DNA of 64,000 bases from positions 1-64,000 of the forward strand of contig JAJDNY010000147.1 of the NCBI GenBank assembly GCA_022340425.1, written 5' to 3'. This document shows, piece after piece, positions 25,096 through 33,458 of the stretch. How positions within the stretch are numbered: position 1 is the stretch's first letter; each line of letters starts with the position of its first letter. The notes under the pieces are model-generated. The model was not told where the DNA came from. It ran no database searches and saw only the letters and a program-made list of their open reading frames with translations. The position numbers and the translations under genes were made by a program. This stretch comes from Desulfobacteraceae bacterium (lineage in GTDB: Bacteria; Desulfobacterota; Desulfobacteria; Desulfobacterales; JAABRJ01).

Positions 25096-26401
25096 GCGGT
25101 CCTCCTTCATGGAGGGTTTCCTTGATCTCGGTCATCGAGACCGACGGCAGGTGTTTGACGAACAGCAGGAAGAGAAAGAAGAACAGGCAGAAGCTGCCGA
25201 GCATGATGCCGAACTCGATCGCGGTCGGCGCGTAGAGGCCCCAGGCGTGGGGGATGAAATCGCGCGCGACGCTGGTGATGATGATCACGAAGCGCTCGAA
25301 CCACATGCCGACGTTGACCAGCAGGGAGAGCCCGAACAGCCAGCGGATCGAGGTGCGGATCTTTTTGAAGAAGAACAGCAGGGGGATTATGGTGTTGCAG
25401 ACCACCATGATCCAGAACCCCACCCGGTAGTCGCCCAGCATGCGATAGCGGAAGACCTCAATTTCCACCGTGTTGAAGCTGTACCAGGCGATGAAAAATT
25501 CGGTGGCGTAAGCGAACCCGACGATCATGCCGGTCAGGATGATGGTCTTGGCGACGTTTTCCAGCACATCGACCGTGATGATCTTTTCGTAGTGGAAGAT
25601 ATGCCGCAGCGGGATCATCAGGGTCAGCACCATCGCCAGCCCCGAGTGGATGGCGCCGGCCACGAAATAGGGCGCGAAGATCGTGGTGTGCCAGCCGGGC
25701 ACCACCCCCAGGGCGAAGTCCCAGGAGACCACGCTGTGGACCGAAATCACCAGTGGCGTGGCCAGGGCCGCGAAGAAGAGGTAGCCGCGGGTGTAGTGGC
25801 GCCACTGCTCGTGCTTGCCGGTCCAGCCAAGCGAGATCACCGTGAAAACCTTTTTACGCAGCCCGGTGGCGCGGTCGCGCACGGTGGCCAGGTCGGGTAG
25901 CATGCCGGTGTACCAGAAGAGCGAGCTGACCGTCAGGTAGGTGCTGATGGCCACCACGTCGAACATCAGCGGTGACTGGAAATTGGGCCACAGGGTCCGC
26001 TGGTTGGGGTAGGGCAGCATGTAGTAGACCGCCCAGACCCGCCCCAGGTGGATGAAGGGGAAAAGCCCGGCCGTGCAGACTGCAAACACGGTCATGGTTT
26101 CGGCGGCGCGCGCGATCGGGTTGCGCCAGCCGGCCCGAAAGAGGTGCAGGATCGCCGAGATCAGGGTGCCCGAGTGGGCGATCCCCACCCAGAAGACGAA
26201 GTTGATCAGGTAGGTGCCCCAGGCCACCGGGTTGTTCTGGCCGCCGACCCCGATGCCCACGAAGATCTGGTAGAGCCAGCAGGCAGCCCCCAGGAGAATG
26301 CCCCCGGCCAGCACGGCGACGGCCGCCCAATAGCCCGGCCGGGGCTTCTCCAGGGTTTGCAGGACTGTCTGGTCGATGGTCGCGTAAGTGAGCTCTGACA
26401 T
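25085..26401 (-). CDS. actC: ActC, NrfD-like integral membrane subunit of ACIII
   Basis: 438 residues with ten helices and clear ActC signatures: 'WGTYLINFVFWVGIAHSGTL', 'GLFPFIHLGRVW', 'VVSWDFALGVVPGWHTTIF' and 'AYATEFFIAWYS'. ActC lies next to ActB and is thought to hold the quinol-oxidising site. It begins seven bases after actB ends. Confidence 0.93.
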   Translation of the reverse strand: MSELTYATIDQTVLQTLEKPRPGYWAAVAVLAGGILLGAACWLYQIFVGIGVGGQNNPVAWGTYLINFVFWVGIAHSGTLISAILHLFRAGWRNPIARAAETMTVFAVCTAGLFPFIHLGRVWAVYYMLPYPNQRTLWPNFQSPLMFDVVAISTYLTVSSLFWYTGMLPDLATVRDRATGLRKKVFTVISLGWTGKHEQWRHYTRGYLFFAALATPLVISVHSVVSWDFALGVVPGWHTTIFAPYFVAGAIHSGLAMVLTLMIPLRHIFHYEKIITVDVLENVAKTIILTGMIVGFAYATEFFIAWYSFNTVEIEVFRYRMLGDYRVGFWIMVVCNTIIPLLFFFKKIRTSIRWLFGLSLLVNVGMWFERFVIIITSVARDFIPHAWGLYAPTAIEFGIMLGSFCLFFFLFLLFVKHLPSVSMTEIKETLHEGGPHAG

Positions 26402-26408
26402 GTCTGGC

Positions 26409-29333
26409 CTATATCTCCTGAACCACTTTGCGCAGGTAAATGACCGCCGGTTTGGTGTTCAGATAGCCCATCACCTGGTAGGCGCGGCGGTCCATGATCA
26501 TCCGGCGCACCCGGCTGCCGGGCTCCATCAGGTTGCCGAAGACCAGCGCGCCGGTGGGGCAGGTCTGCAGGCAGGCGGGCTGGATTTCACCGTCGCGGAT
26601 GGCGCGGCCTTCGTTTTTGGCGGTGTTGTGGGCCTCCTTGATGCGTTGGATGCAAAACGAGCACTTTTCCATGACCCCCTTGCTGCGGGCGGTGACGTCC
26701 GGGTTGAGCTGCAGATTCAGCGGCTGGGGCCACTGCCAGGTGAACCAGTTGAAGCGCCGCACCTTGTAGGGGCAGTTCTGGGAGCAGAAGCGGGTGCCGA
26801 TGCAGCGGTTGTAGATCTGGTTGTTGAGCCCCTCCTTGGAGTGGTGCGGGGCGTAGACCGGGCAGACCGCTTCGCAGGGCGCGTTGTCGCAGTGCTGGCA
26901 CATCAACGGCAGGAAGATCACCTTGCGCTCGTCCTCGGGGTCCAGGTAGCGCTCCACCCGCAGCCAGGCCATTTCGCGGCCCTCGACGATGTGCTGGGCG
27001 CCCACCACCCCGATGCTGTTCTCGGCGTAGCAGGCCGCCGCGCAGGCGCCGCAGCCGATGCAGCGGTCCAGGTCGACCACCATCGACCAGCGGTAACCGG
27101 CGTGGTCGTGGGGCGGGTAGGCGTCGCGCTTGGGGTCGTAGCCCTCGGGCAGCGGCAGGGTGAGGGGGAAATCCCACATGGTCAGCCCCGCCTTGGGCGG
27201 GTGCCCGTCGTGGTGCGACGCGCTTTGCAGGGGGGTCGTCAGGGCGATCTTGCGGCCGTGCTGGATCCGGCTGCCGTCGGTGTGGGCCAGCGTCATCCGC
27301 TGGCCGGTGGGGGCGAGCAGCACGTCGCCGGCGACGAATGCAGGCCCGCCGGAGACTGCGTCGGTTTCCGGCGGCAGCAGCCCCAGGGGGTCCACCCCCT
27401 CGCCCTGGGCATAGCGGCCGTAGGCGCTGTGGCCCTGGCCGATGGCCATCGCAAGCACACCGGGTCGGACCGCGACGGTCTCGTAGACCGGGGCCTCGAG
27501 GCTCCCGTGGGCGGAACGCAGCTGAACCACGTCCGCATGGCGGATTCCCTGGGAGGCCAGGGTCTCGGGGTGGGCCAGCAGTGGGGTCTGCCAGGCCACC
27601 TTGGTCAGCGGGTCGGGGATTTCGCAGAGCCAGGGCCGGTTGGCGCCCCGGCCGTCAAAAAACCGGATGGAGGGCGCGGCCACCAGCACCTGGCCGGGCG
27701 GGGGGGCGGGCAGGGCCCCGAAACCGGACGGCAGTTCGGAGGGCAAGGAGATCCCGGCGGGGCCGGCCGGAGGTTCGAAGCTGCCCCCGCGCTGCAGGAA
27801 CGCCACCCACTGGCGCTCCCCGTCGACGAGGCCTTGGGCGGCTAGACGCGTCTTGAGGTAGCCCCGGTAGTCGGGAGCGGGTGGATCGGCCTCGAAGGCC
27901 GCCCGCAGGATGACGTCCCCCAGGCTGGGGGCGGCGGTCAGGCTGCCCATGGCGGGCTGCAGGCCCGAGGTCAGGCCGCGTTTGCCACCGTATTCGTCCC
28001 AGCACTCCAGGGGCATGCCCACCGGCAGGACCAGGTCGGCCAGCAGGCTGGTCTCATCCATGAAATTGGCGGTGCTGACCACGAAGATGTCCGGCTGGGC
28101 GAGGCGTTCGGCGATGCCGGCGCCGGGCAGCGCAAACACCGGGTTGACGTTGTTGAGCAGCAGCAGGCCGGTGTTCTCGGGGGTCAGGTGCTTGAAAAAC
28201 GCCAGCACCGCGGCCCGCGGGGCCGCGGTCTCCACCCGGTGACGGCTTGCGCAGTCGATTCGGGCGAGATCCGGGTCCAGCACGCGGTTGAGGAGGTTGG
28301 CGGCCAGGTTGGCGCCCACGTCGGCCGCGCCGCTGCCGGCGGTGGCGGTGCCCAGGACCAGGGGGGCCTTGGCCGCTAGCAGGCGCGCCGCCAGGCGCTC
28401 CAAGGCCTCGGCGGGAATATCGGCTGTCTGGGCGACTTTTTCGGGACTGTAAGGGGCGCACTCGGCTGCCAGCGTCTGCCGCAGGGGGGCCGGCAGGTGC
28501 TTCCCGCAGCCGTTTTCAAGGGCCTGGCGGATCAGCCCCAAGGCCACGGTGCCTTCGCTGCCGGGGCGGCAGGCCAGCCAGAGGTCCGCGTTGGCGGCGG
28601 TGAGCGACTGGCAGGGGGCGATATGGGCGAAATACCCCTTGCGGCCCGCCTGCAGACCGTGCATGGCCTTGAACTGGCGGGCGTATTCGACCGGCGAGAG
28701 CCAGGTCTCGAGAAAATCGGCCCCCAGCGAGACCAGCAGGTCGGCCTGGTCCAGGCGGTAGGAGACCAGCCCGTCCACCCCGAAGGCCATCCGGTTGGCG
28801 GTTTTGAGGGCCTCGTAGGCGAAGGGTTCGAAGACCAGCGGCGGCGGTGAACCCCAGCGCTCCAGGGACTCGCCCAGAAGCGCGCTCAGACTTTCCCCGA
28901 CCACCTCGGTCACCACATGCACCCCGCCGGTCTCCGCGGCCGCCCGGACCTTTTCCTGCAGCAGCGCCTCGGCCTCGGCCCAGGAGAGCGCCCGCCAAGC
29001 GCCGTTTTCCCTGAGCTGCGGCGTCTTGAGGCGGTCCGGGTGGTAGACCGCCTGCAGCGCGGCCTGCCCGCGCATGCAAAGCGTGCCCTGGTTGATGGGG
29101 TGCAGCGGGTTGCCTTCGACTTTGACCACCCGCCCCTCGCGGCTGCGGGCCAGAAGGCCGCAGCCGGCCGGGCATTCGCGGCAGGTGGAGGCGTACCACA
29201 GCGCTTTGCCGGTGACCGTGTCGTCGGGGGCCTGAACCAGGGCGTAGATGGTTTTTTCGGGCTGGGAGGTGCAGCCGGCGGCAACCGAGACGCTGCCCAC
29301 ACCGGCCATCTTGAGAAAGGTTCGCCGATTCAT
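26409..29333 (-). CDS. actB: ActB, molybdopterin-fold/iron-sulfur fusion subunit of ACIII
   Basis: 974 residues. The N-terminus 'MNRRTFLKMAGVGSVSVAAG' is followed by Cys, a twin-arginine signal ending in a lipobox-like AAGC. Next comes a molybdopterin-oxidoreductase-like domain (~40-720) that keeps 'CRECPAGCG' and 'TLCMRGQ'. The C-terminal ferredoxin domain starts at ~757 ('LDRCIGCGACAAACYAEN') and has further Cys sets ('CQHCDNAPCEAVCP', 'CSQNCPYKVRRFNWF', 'KCSFCIQRIKEA'). This fusion is the hallmark of ActB of alternative complex III. It heads the 12.7-kb block, and its mRNA has a ~240-base leader from the promoter at 29580-29609. Confidence 0.93.
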   Translation of the reverse strand: MNRRTFLKMAGVGSVSVAAGCTSQPEKTIYALVQAPDDTVTGKALWYASTCRECPAGCGLLARSREGRVVKVEGNPLHPINQGTLCMRGQAALQAVYHPDRLKTPQLRENGAWRALSWAEAEALLQEKVRAAAETGGVHVVTEVVGESLSALLGESLERWGSPPPLVFEPFAYEALKTANRMAFGVDGLVSYRLDQADLLVSLGADFLETWLSPVEYARQFKAMHGLQAGRKGYFAHIAPCQSLTAANADLWLACRPGSEGTVALGLIRQALENGCGKHLPAPLRQTLAAECAPYSPEKVAQTADIPAEALERLAARLLAAKAPLVLGTATAGSGAADVGANLAANLLNRVLDPDLARIDCASRHRVETAAPRAAVLAFFKHLTPENTGLLLLNNVNPVFALPGAGIAERLAQPDIFVVSTANFMDETSLLADLVLPVGMPLECWDEYGGKRGLTSGLQPAMGSLTAAPSLGDVILRAAFEADPPAPDYRGYLKTRLAAQGLVDGERQWVAFLQRGGSFEPPAGPAGISLPSELPSGFGALPAPPPGQVLVAAPSIRFFDGRGANRPWLCEIPDPLTKVAWQTPLLAHPETLASQGIRHADVVQLRSAHGSLEAPVYETVAVRPGVLAMAIGQGHSAYGRYAQGEGVDPLGLLPPETDAVSGGPAFVAGDVLLAPTGQRMTLAHTDGSRIQHGRKIALTTPLQSASHHDGHPPKAGLTMWDFPLTLPLPEGYDPKRDAYPPHDHAGYRWSMVVDLDRCIGCGACAAACYAENSIGVVGAQHIVEGREMAWLRVERYLDPEDERKVIFLPLMCQHCDNAPCEAVCPVYAPHHSKEGLNNQIYNRCIGTRFCSQNCPYKVRRFNWFTWQWPQPLNLQLNPDVTARSKGVMEKCSFCIQRIKEAHNTAKNEGRAIRDGEIQPACLQTCPTGALVFGNLMEPGSRVRRMIMDRRAYQVMGYLNTKPAVIYLRKVVQEI

Positions 29334-29579
29334 TGGGGCACGGCCTCCCTCGACAGCAGCTGGAAAAGGTTAGGTGCTGCCCGAACCCCCCGCTGCAAAT
29401 GGTCGTTCGGCGGCTTCGTCGCCTGCGCTTGGGGTGGCAGGCGGTGGGGGACGGGGCTGCCGCGGGCTAACGGCGACCGTTTCGGGGGCCCGGTCGATGA
29501 CGGCAGGCCTGAACCGGTCGTTCACGCGGTTGGCATCAACCCGCAGCGGTGTGAGCGGAAAGGATGAACGGACAGGTTG

Positions 29580-29609
29580 TTTATAGAAAAATTTCGGGCC
29601 GCCTGTCAA
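29580..29609 (-). promoter_or_regulatory. Sigma-70 promoter of the act-cco respiratory block
   Basis: On the minus strand TTGACA (29609-29604) and TATAAA (29585-29580) are separated by 18 bases. It is the only strong promoter I see in the 319-base gene-free stretch 29334-29652; the rest of that stretch is the leader of actB and holds several short inverted repeats but no clear gene. Confidence 0.65.
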
Positions 29610-29652
29610 GCGCCAGTTGCAGCCCAATGCCGGCCGCGGTGCGCCGCCGCCC

Positions 29653-30492
29653 TTAGATTAGTCCGGCTTCCCTGAAGAGCGGCAGCAGGAACTCGCGGCT
29701 TTCGCGGCCCGCCTGCTCCGGCATGTCCACGTAGGGATAGAGCTCCAGGCTGATGTCGTGCGCATAACCCAGGCGTGCCATGGCCTCGAAGAGGGGCCGG
29801 AAGGCGATGGTGCCCTGGCCGGCGATGAGGTGCTGGTGTCGGCGATCCGGGGCGATGTCCTCGATGTGCATGTGCCCCACCCACTGGAAGAGTTCCTCGA
29901 AGGCCGCGCGGGGGTCTTCGCCGGCGCAGAAGAAATGGCCGATGTCGAAGTTGATGCCCACCAGTGGCGAGCGCACATCACGGATGAACTCCCTGAATTC
30001 GGCCGTGTTCTCCAGCATCAAGCCCGGTTCGGGTTCCACCAGGACCCTTACGCCCAGTTCCTCGGCCAGGGGAAGAACCTGCTCTAGCCCTGCATGAAAG
30101 AGCGCCAGGCCCGCCTTACGGGAAAGGTCCCCCAGGGGGCCGCCGGGCGGCACCGAGATGTTGCGGCATCCCAGCGCGGCGGCCATTCTCAGGCTGTCGC
30201 GGGTGTGGCCTATGCGGATCTGGCGGCGTTCGGGCTCGGGCTCGATCCAGGACGGGAGATAGGTGTCGCCCACCGCGAAAAGGGTGAAGCTGTTGATGTT
30301 GGTGACACTGAGACCCCGCCGCCGGAGAATGGCCTGGAGCTCCGCGATCTCCCGGGCGCCGTAATCTGGGGGGTAGAGGTGGGGGCGGTCGCCCATGATT
30401 TCGACGCCGTCGAAGCCGAGGTCGGCGATTTTTTCCAGGGACTCGCTCAGCGGAAATTTGACGAATGCATTGGTGCTGTATCCGAAGATCAT
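29653..30492 (-). CDS. Sugar phosphate isomerase/epimerase-like TIM-barrel protein
   Basis: 279 residues of the xylose-isomerase-like TIM barrel (AP-endonuclease 2 fold) family: 'IADLGFDGVEIMGDRP', 'VRVLVEPEPGLMLEN', 'VGINFDIGHFFCAGEDP' and 'VGHMHIEDIAPDRRHQHLI'. The Glu/Asp/His residues in these strands form the usual divalent-metal site. The gene lies 59 bases downstream of an inositol-phosphate-synthase-like gene, so an inositol or related cyclitol is a plausible substrate. The exact reaction is not determined. Confidence 0.85.
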   Translation of the reverse strand: MIFGYSTNAFVKFPLSESLEKIADLGFDGVEIMGDRPHLYPPDYGAREIAELQAILRRRGLSVTNINSFTLFAVGDTYLPSWIEPEPERRQIRIGHTRDSLRMAAALGCRNISVPPGGPLGDLSRKAGLALFHAGLEQVLPLAEELGVRVLVEPEPGLMLENTAEFREFIRDVRSPLVGINFDIGHFFCAGEDPRAAFEELFQWVGHMHIEDIAPDRRHQHLIAGQGTIAFRPLFEAMARLGYAHDISLELYPYVDMPEQAGRESREFLLPLFREAGLI

Positions 30493-30551
30493 CGGGGTTC
30501 CTTTGGGGGCCGGCCGGCTGCGGCGGCCGCCGGGTGGACGGCCCTCAGGCC

Positions 30552-31709
30552 TTAAGCCGGCTCACACTCCCGGGCCAACCGGTCCAGGGCCAGAAGCTGT
30601 TCCTGGAAGGTGACCGGCGGGTTGGCGCCGACGGCTTTCTTGAAGTAAAACCCCAGCTCGGGAACCGGGCCGCTGCGGCCGGCGGCCTGCAGGGCAACCA
30701 TCCAGCGGGCCAGGTCAAGCGCCATGGGCGCGGCCAGAATCGAGTCGCGGCCCTGGAGGTTGAGCCGTAGGCTCATGGGCAGCCCGAAGAGGCCCTGGAA
30801 GTCGATGACGTCCCAGGCCTCCTTGGCGTCGCCGCGGGGCGGGTAGTAGTCGATGTGGACCTTGTGCGTCGGCACCCCGTAGGCGGCGCCCACCGGGTAC
30901 TCCAGGATTTCGTCCAGCAGCAGGGTCTTGTTGCTGTATTTGCCGGCGGCGCGGCAGGGGTCCATGAGGTTGGCCCCGTCGGCGTTGCCGAGGATGTTGA
31001 GGCTGTACCAGCCGTCCACCCGCAGGCTGCGCGCCTTGAAGGCCGAGGCCAGGACCACCTTGAAATAGGTCTGGCCGGTTTTGCCGTCGCGGCCGCAAAT
31101 GGGTACGCCGCGCTCTCGGGCTTCGCTCACCAACCGGGGGATCTCCAGCTCGTTGGGGGAGAAGTTGACCACCGGCACCCCGGCGCGCACCGCCGCCAGA
31201 CCGTAAACCAGATCCGGGCACCTGGCGGCGGCGCGGGTGATTTCGCGTGGGTCGGGGTCCTGGCAGTCGCCAAGCCCGCTGCTCTCGCAGGCCGGCAGCA
31301 GGTCGACCAGCACCGCTCGGGCGTCCGGGTGTGCCCCCCGGAAGCGCTGAATGTCGGCCACCAGGCGCGCGATCTGCTCTTCGGCGGGGGCTTCGGCCGG
31401 CGGCGGGCTGCACAGCGGCACCTGGTCCAGCTCGGCCCGGAGGGGTTTCCAGGCCTCGGCGGGCAGCACCCCGTGGCGGGCCACCGCGGCGGAAAGCGGC
31501 GCCGCCGTCACGTCCCAGCCGGCGGTGTGGACCGCTTCGGGGTTGAGCAGCCCCCCGAAGCGCCCGGCTGTGGTCAGGCTGTCCAGAACGGCAGCCGGCG
31601 CCTTGCGCAGCGTTTGGGCGGCCACCGCCAGGGTGGAGGCCACGGCCCCCTTCGCGCCGGCGATCAGGAGCAGCAGCGGGGCGCCTGCGGCGGGCGAATT
31701 TGTCGTCAT
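30552..31709 (-). CDS. Myo-inositol-1-phosphate synthase-like protein
   Basis: 385 residues with the family's key stretches: an N-terminal 'LLLLIAGAKGAVASTLAVA' in the place of the NAD-binding loop, 'VNFSPNELEIPRLV', 'GRDGKTGQTYFKVVLASAF', 'WYSLNILGNADGANL' and 'YSNKTLLLDEILEYPVG'. The enzyme family converts glucose-6-phosphate to inositol-1-phosphate with NAD; bacterial and archaeal members feed inositol lipids or compatible solutes. The N-terminal Rossmann loop is unusual (GAKGAVAST). The start at 31709 has AAAGG upstream; TTG at 31733 is an alternative. Confidence 0.82.
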   Translation of the reverse strand: MTTNSPAAGAPLLLLIAGAKGAVASTLAVAAQTLRKAPAAVLDSLTTAGRFGGLLNPEAVHTAGWDVTAAPLSAAVARHGVLPAEAWKPLRAELDQVPLCSPPPAEAPAEEQIARLVADIQRFRGAHPDARAVLVDLLPACESSGLGDCQDPDPREITRAAARCPDLVYGLAAVRAGVPVVNFSPNELEIPRLVSEARERGVPICGRDGKTGQTYFKVVLASAFKARSLRVDGWYSLNILGNADGANLMDPCRAAGKYSNKTLLLDEILEYPVGAAYGVPTHKVHIDYYPPRGDAKEAWDVIDFQGLFGLPMSLRLNLQGRDSILAAPMALDLARWMVALQAAGRSGPVPELGFYFKKAVGANPPVTFQEQLLALDRLARECEPA

Positions 31710-31861
31710 CAGGGTCGGCCTTTCGGAATTCAACGGGGGGTGTTAAATGCGGGCGTTATAGAGAAAAGGAAGAGCGCTGTCAAGCCGCCGGCAGCGGGTT
31801 CAGGGCGGGGCAAAAACACCGGCCGTGGCGCCGGTGAAGGGTCTGGGAAGGCGCGGCGTCC

Positions 31862-31900
31862 GGCCCAACGGGCGGCGGCGCTGCCACCGCCCGTTGGGCC
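31862..31900 (-). terminator. Strong inverted repeat after the Cache gene
   Basis: GGCCCAACGGGCGG (31862-31875) is the exact reverse complement of CCGCCCGTTGGGCC (31887-31900), a 14-base stem with an 11-base loop. It lies just after the stop of the Cache-domain gene and before the inositol-phosphate-synthase-like gene, so it probably separates the two transcripts. There is no T-run. Confidence 0.55.
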
Positions 31901-31920
31901 GAGGGGGTTGGGGCGATCCG

Positions 31921-32403
31921 TCAGTACATCATGCCGCCGACGTAAACGCCGGCGCCCACGAAGAGGTCCTTACCGGGAACCCGGTAGATGTAGGTGAGTT
32001 TTTTCGAGGGCGTATTCTTGCCGGGCTTGGGCCACATGTACTCTACCCAGCCGTGGCCGACCAGGCGCGCGGTGTTGACGAAATGGACAAAGAGCGCCTT
32101 GTCGGTGGGGTCGGTCATCAGCAGCAGGTGTTTCTCTTTGGTCAGTTCCGGCTGAATGGGGTGGGCCAGCATCTTGCCGTTCAGGTCCATCAGGAAGACG
32201 TAGGAGTCCTTCCAGACGAAGGGGCCTTTGGGGTCGCCGATGATCTTGATGGCCTCATCCACCCCCTTGGTGTTGATCAGGGCCGCGGCTTCATGGACCT
32301 TGACGACGACTTCGTCCTTGGTGGCCGATTCCGGTTCGGCCAAGGCGTTGCCGGCGATCAACAGGGACGCTGCGATGGCGCAAAAAATCTTGACTGCCTT
32401 CAT
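31921..32403 (-). CDS. Periplasmic single-Cache domain protein
   Basis: 160 residues. A signal peptide ('IFCAIAASLLIAGNALA') is followed by a Cache-like domain: 'VVKVHEAAALINTKGVDEAI', 'FVWKDSYVFLMDLNGKMLAH', 'HGWVEYMWPKPG' and 'YIYRVPGKDLFVGAGVYV'. Such domains bind small ligands in chemoreceptors and kinases; here the domain stands alone with no membrane or signalling part. AAAGGAGG precedes the ATG. It is downstream of a satP-like transporter gene by 61 bases, so acetate or another carboxylate is a plausible ligand (inference). Confidence 0.85.
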   Translation of the reverse strand: MKAVKIFCAIAASLLIAGNALAEPESATKDEVVVKVHEAAALINTKGVDEAIKIIGDPKGPFVWKDSYVFLMDLNGKMLAHPIQPELTKEKHLLLMTDPTDKALFVHFVNTARLVGHGWVEYMWPKPGKNTPSKKLTYIYRVPGKDLFVGAGVYVGGMMY

Positions 32404-32464
32404 GTCATCCTCCTTTGCTGGACTGCTTTGCGATTCTCTCTGACCGGTCGCCCGCAGGGCGCGT

Positions 32465-33034
32465 CTACTTAATCCACGGCGGGCCGACGGGCAGGATGTT
32501 GCGGCCGAAAATCTGGGCATAAATAACGTGGGCCATCATATACCATGCAGCCGCGGCGCAGAACATCAGCTCGAAGCCGGCGACCCGGGTGAGCTCAGGA
32601 TAGCCGAAGTGGGCCAGATCCAGCAGGATGAATCCGATCAGCAGCAGGGTGAAGGTCACCGCCATGGCGGTGTGAATCCGCATCGCGGCGACCCAGAGGA
32701 TAGCGGTGTACATCGTCCAGACGACCAGAAACCACCCCACGTCGTTGGTGTTGGAGTGGTAGATCTTGAAGTGGTTCAACAGGAAAATGACCCCCAGCGA
32801 CACCCAGAAGGCGCCGTAGGACACGAATGCGCTGTAGCCGAAGTTGTTGCCGCACTTGAACTCCTGAAACCCGGCGATCATTTGGGCCATGCCCCCGAAA
32901 ACCAGCCCCAGCGCGACGATGGGACCCACCCCGCACCACCCCACATTGTGAAACTGCAGAATCATGGTGGTCAGACCGAAGCCCGCCAATCCCACAACTG
33001 CGGGGTTGCCATTTACCGGTTGTGCATCTGCCAT
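32465..33034 (-). CDS. satP: Acetate/succinate transporter SatP (GPR1/FUN34/YaaH)
   Basis: 189 residues with six helices and the family motif near the N-terminus ('GNPAVVGLAGFGLTT'), followed by 'GGMAQMIAGFQEFKCGNNFG' and 'FVSYGAFWVSLGVIF'. This family moves acetate and succinate across the inner membrane with protons. It is the first gene of a two-gene unit with the Cache protein, driven by a promoter at 33223-33251. Confidence 0.92.
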   Translation of the reverse strand: MADAQPVNGNPAVVGLAGFGLTTMILQFHNVGWCGVGPIVALGLVFGGMAQMIAGFQEFKCGNNFGYSAFVSYGAFWVSLGVIFLLNHFKIYHSNTNDVGWFLVVWTMYTAILWVAAMRIHTAMAVTFTLLLIGFILLDLAHFGYPELTRVAGFELMFCAAAAWYMMAHVIYAQIFGRNILPVGPPWIK

Positions 33035-33222
33035 AAGAAGCCTCCTCTGTCGTTGAATGGATCTGAACGGTGCGCTGAGCGCATTCGATATTCTGTTTGC
33101 TGGCGGCGCTCGGGGGCAGACGCCCCCATTGATGTCGGGTTCAGCAGGCGCCTGAATGGACCCGCTGCAATCGGCGAGATGAAGGTTTGGGTTCCGGTTT
33201 CGGAATAATGATTTTGACTTCT

Positions 33223-33251
33223 ATAAAACGATAAAATGCATCAGGAGTCAA
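33223..33251 (-). promoter_or_regulatory. Promoter candidate for satP-Cache
   Basis: On the minus strand TTGACT (33251-33246) and TTTTAT (33228-33223) are 17 bases apart, in an AT-rich patch. The -10 is only a moderate match. Confidence 0.45.
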
Positions 33252-33286
33252 TAAAAAATGGTGCTCGGCCAAAAGGTCGCTTTTGG
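33252..33286 (-). terminator. Terminator candidate for the pdh-lpdA operon
   Basis: On the minus strand CCAAAAG and CTTTTGG form a seven-base stem with a four-base loop (33269-33286); a run of six T follows after about ten bases. It lies downstream of lpdA and upstream of the satP promoter. Confidence 0.4.
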
Positions 33287-33458
33287 GCGCTCGGCCCTTC
33301 AGGTCGAGGCCGGCGGCTGGAGGGCGGTGTGCTGGGAGACAAAGAAGTAAAAATTTAGGGCAGACTGCCGTGAGCGGTATAACCCGATCGCAGTGGCGCG
33401 GGCCGACGGCCTGCCCGGGATTTCGGCTTTCGGCACAGGTTGTGGGCGGACGGGGGTG

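Larger units (their letters stand above)
33035..33458. other. Gene-free stretch between satP and lpdA
   Basis: No coding sequence is evident in these 424 bases. The stretch holds the satP promoter (33223-33251), a hairpin that may end the pdh-lpdA transcript (33252-33286), and a leader of ~180 bases before satP. It is locally AT-rich around 33190-33260. Confidence 0.5.
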
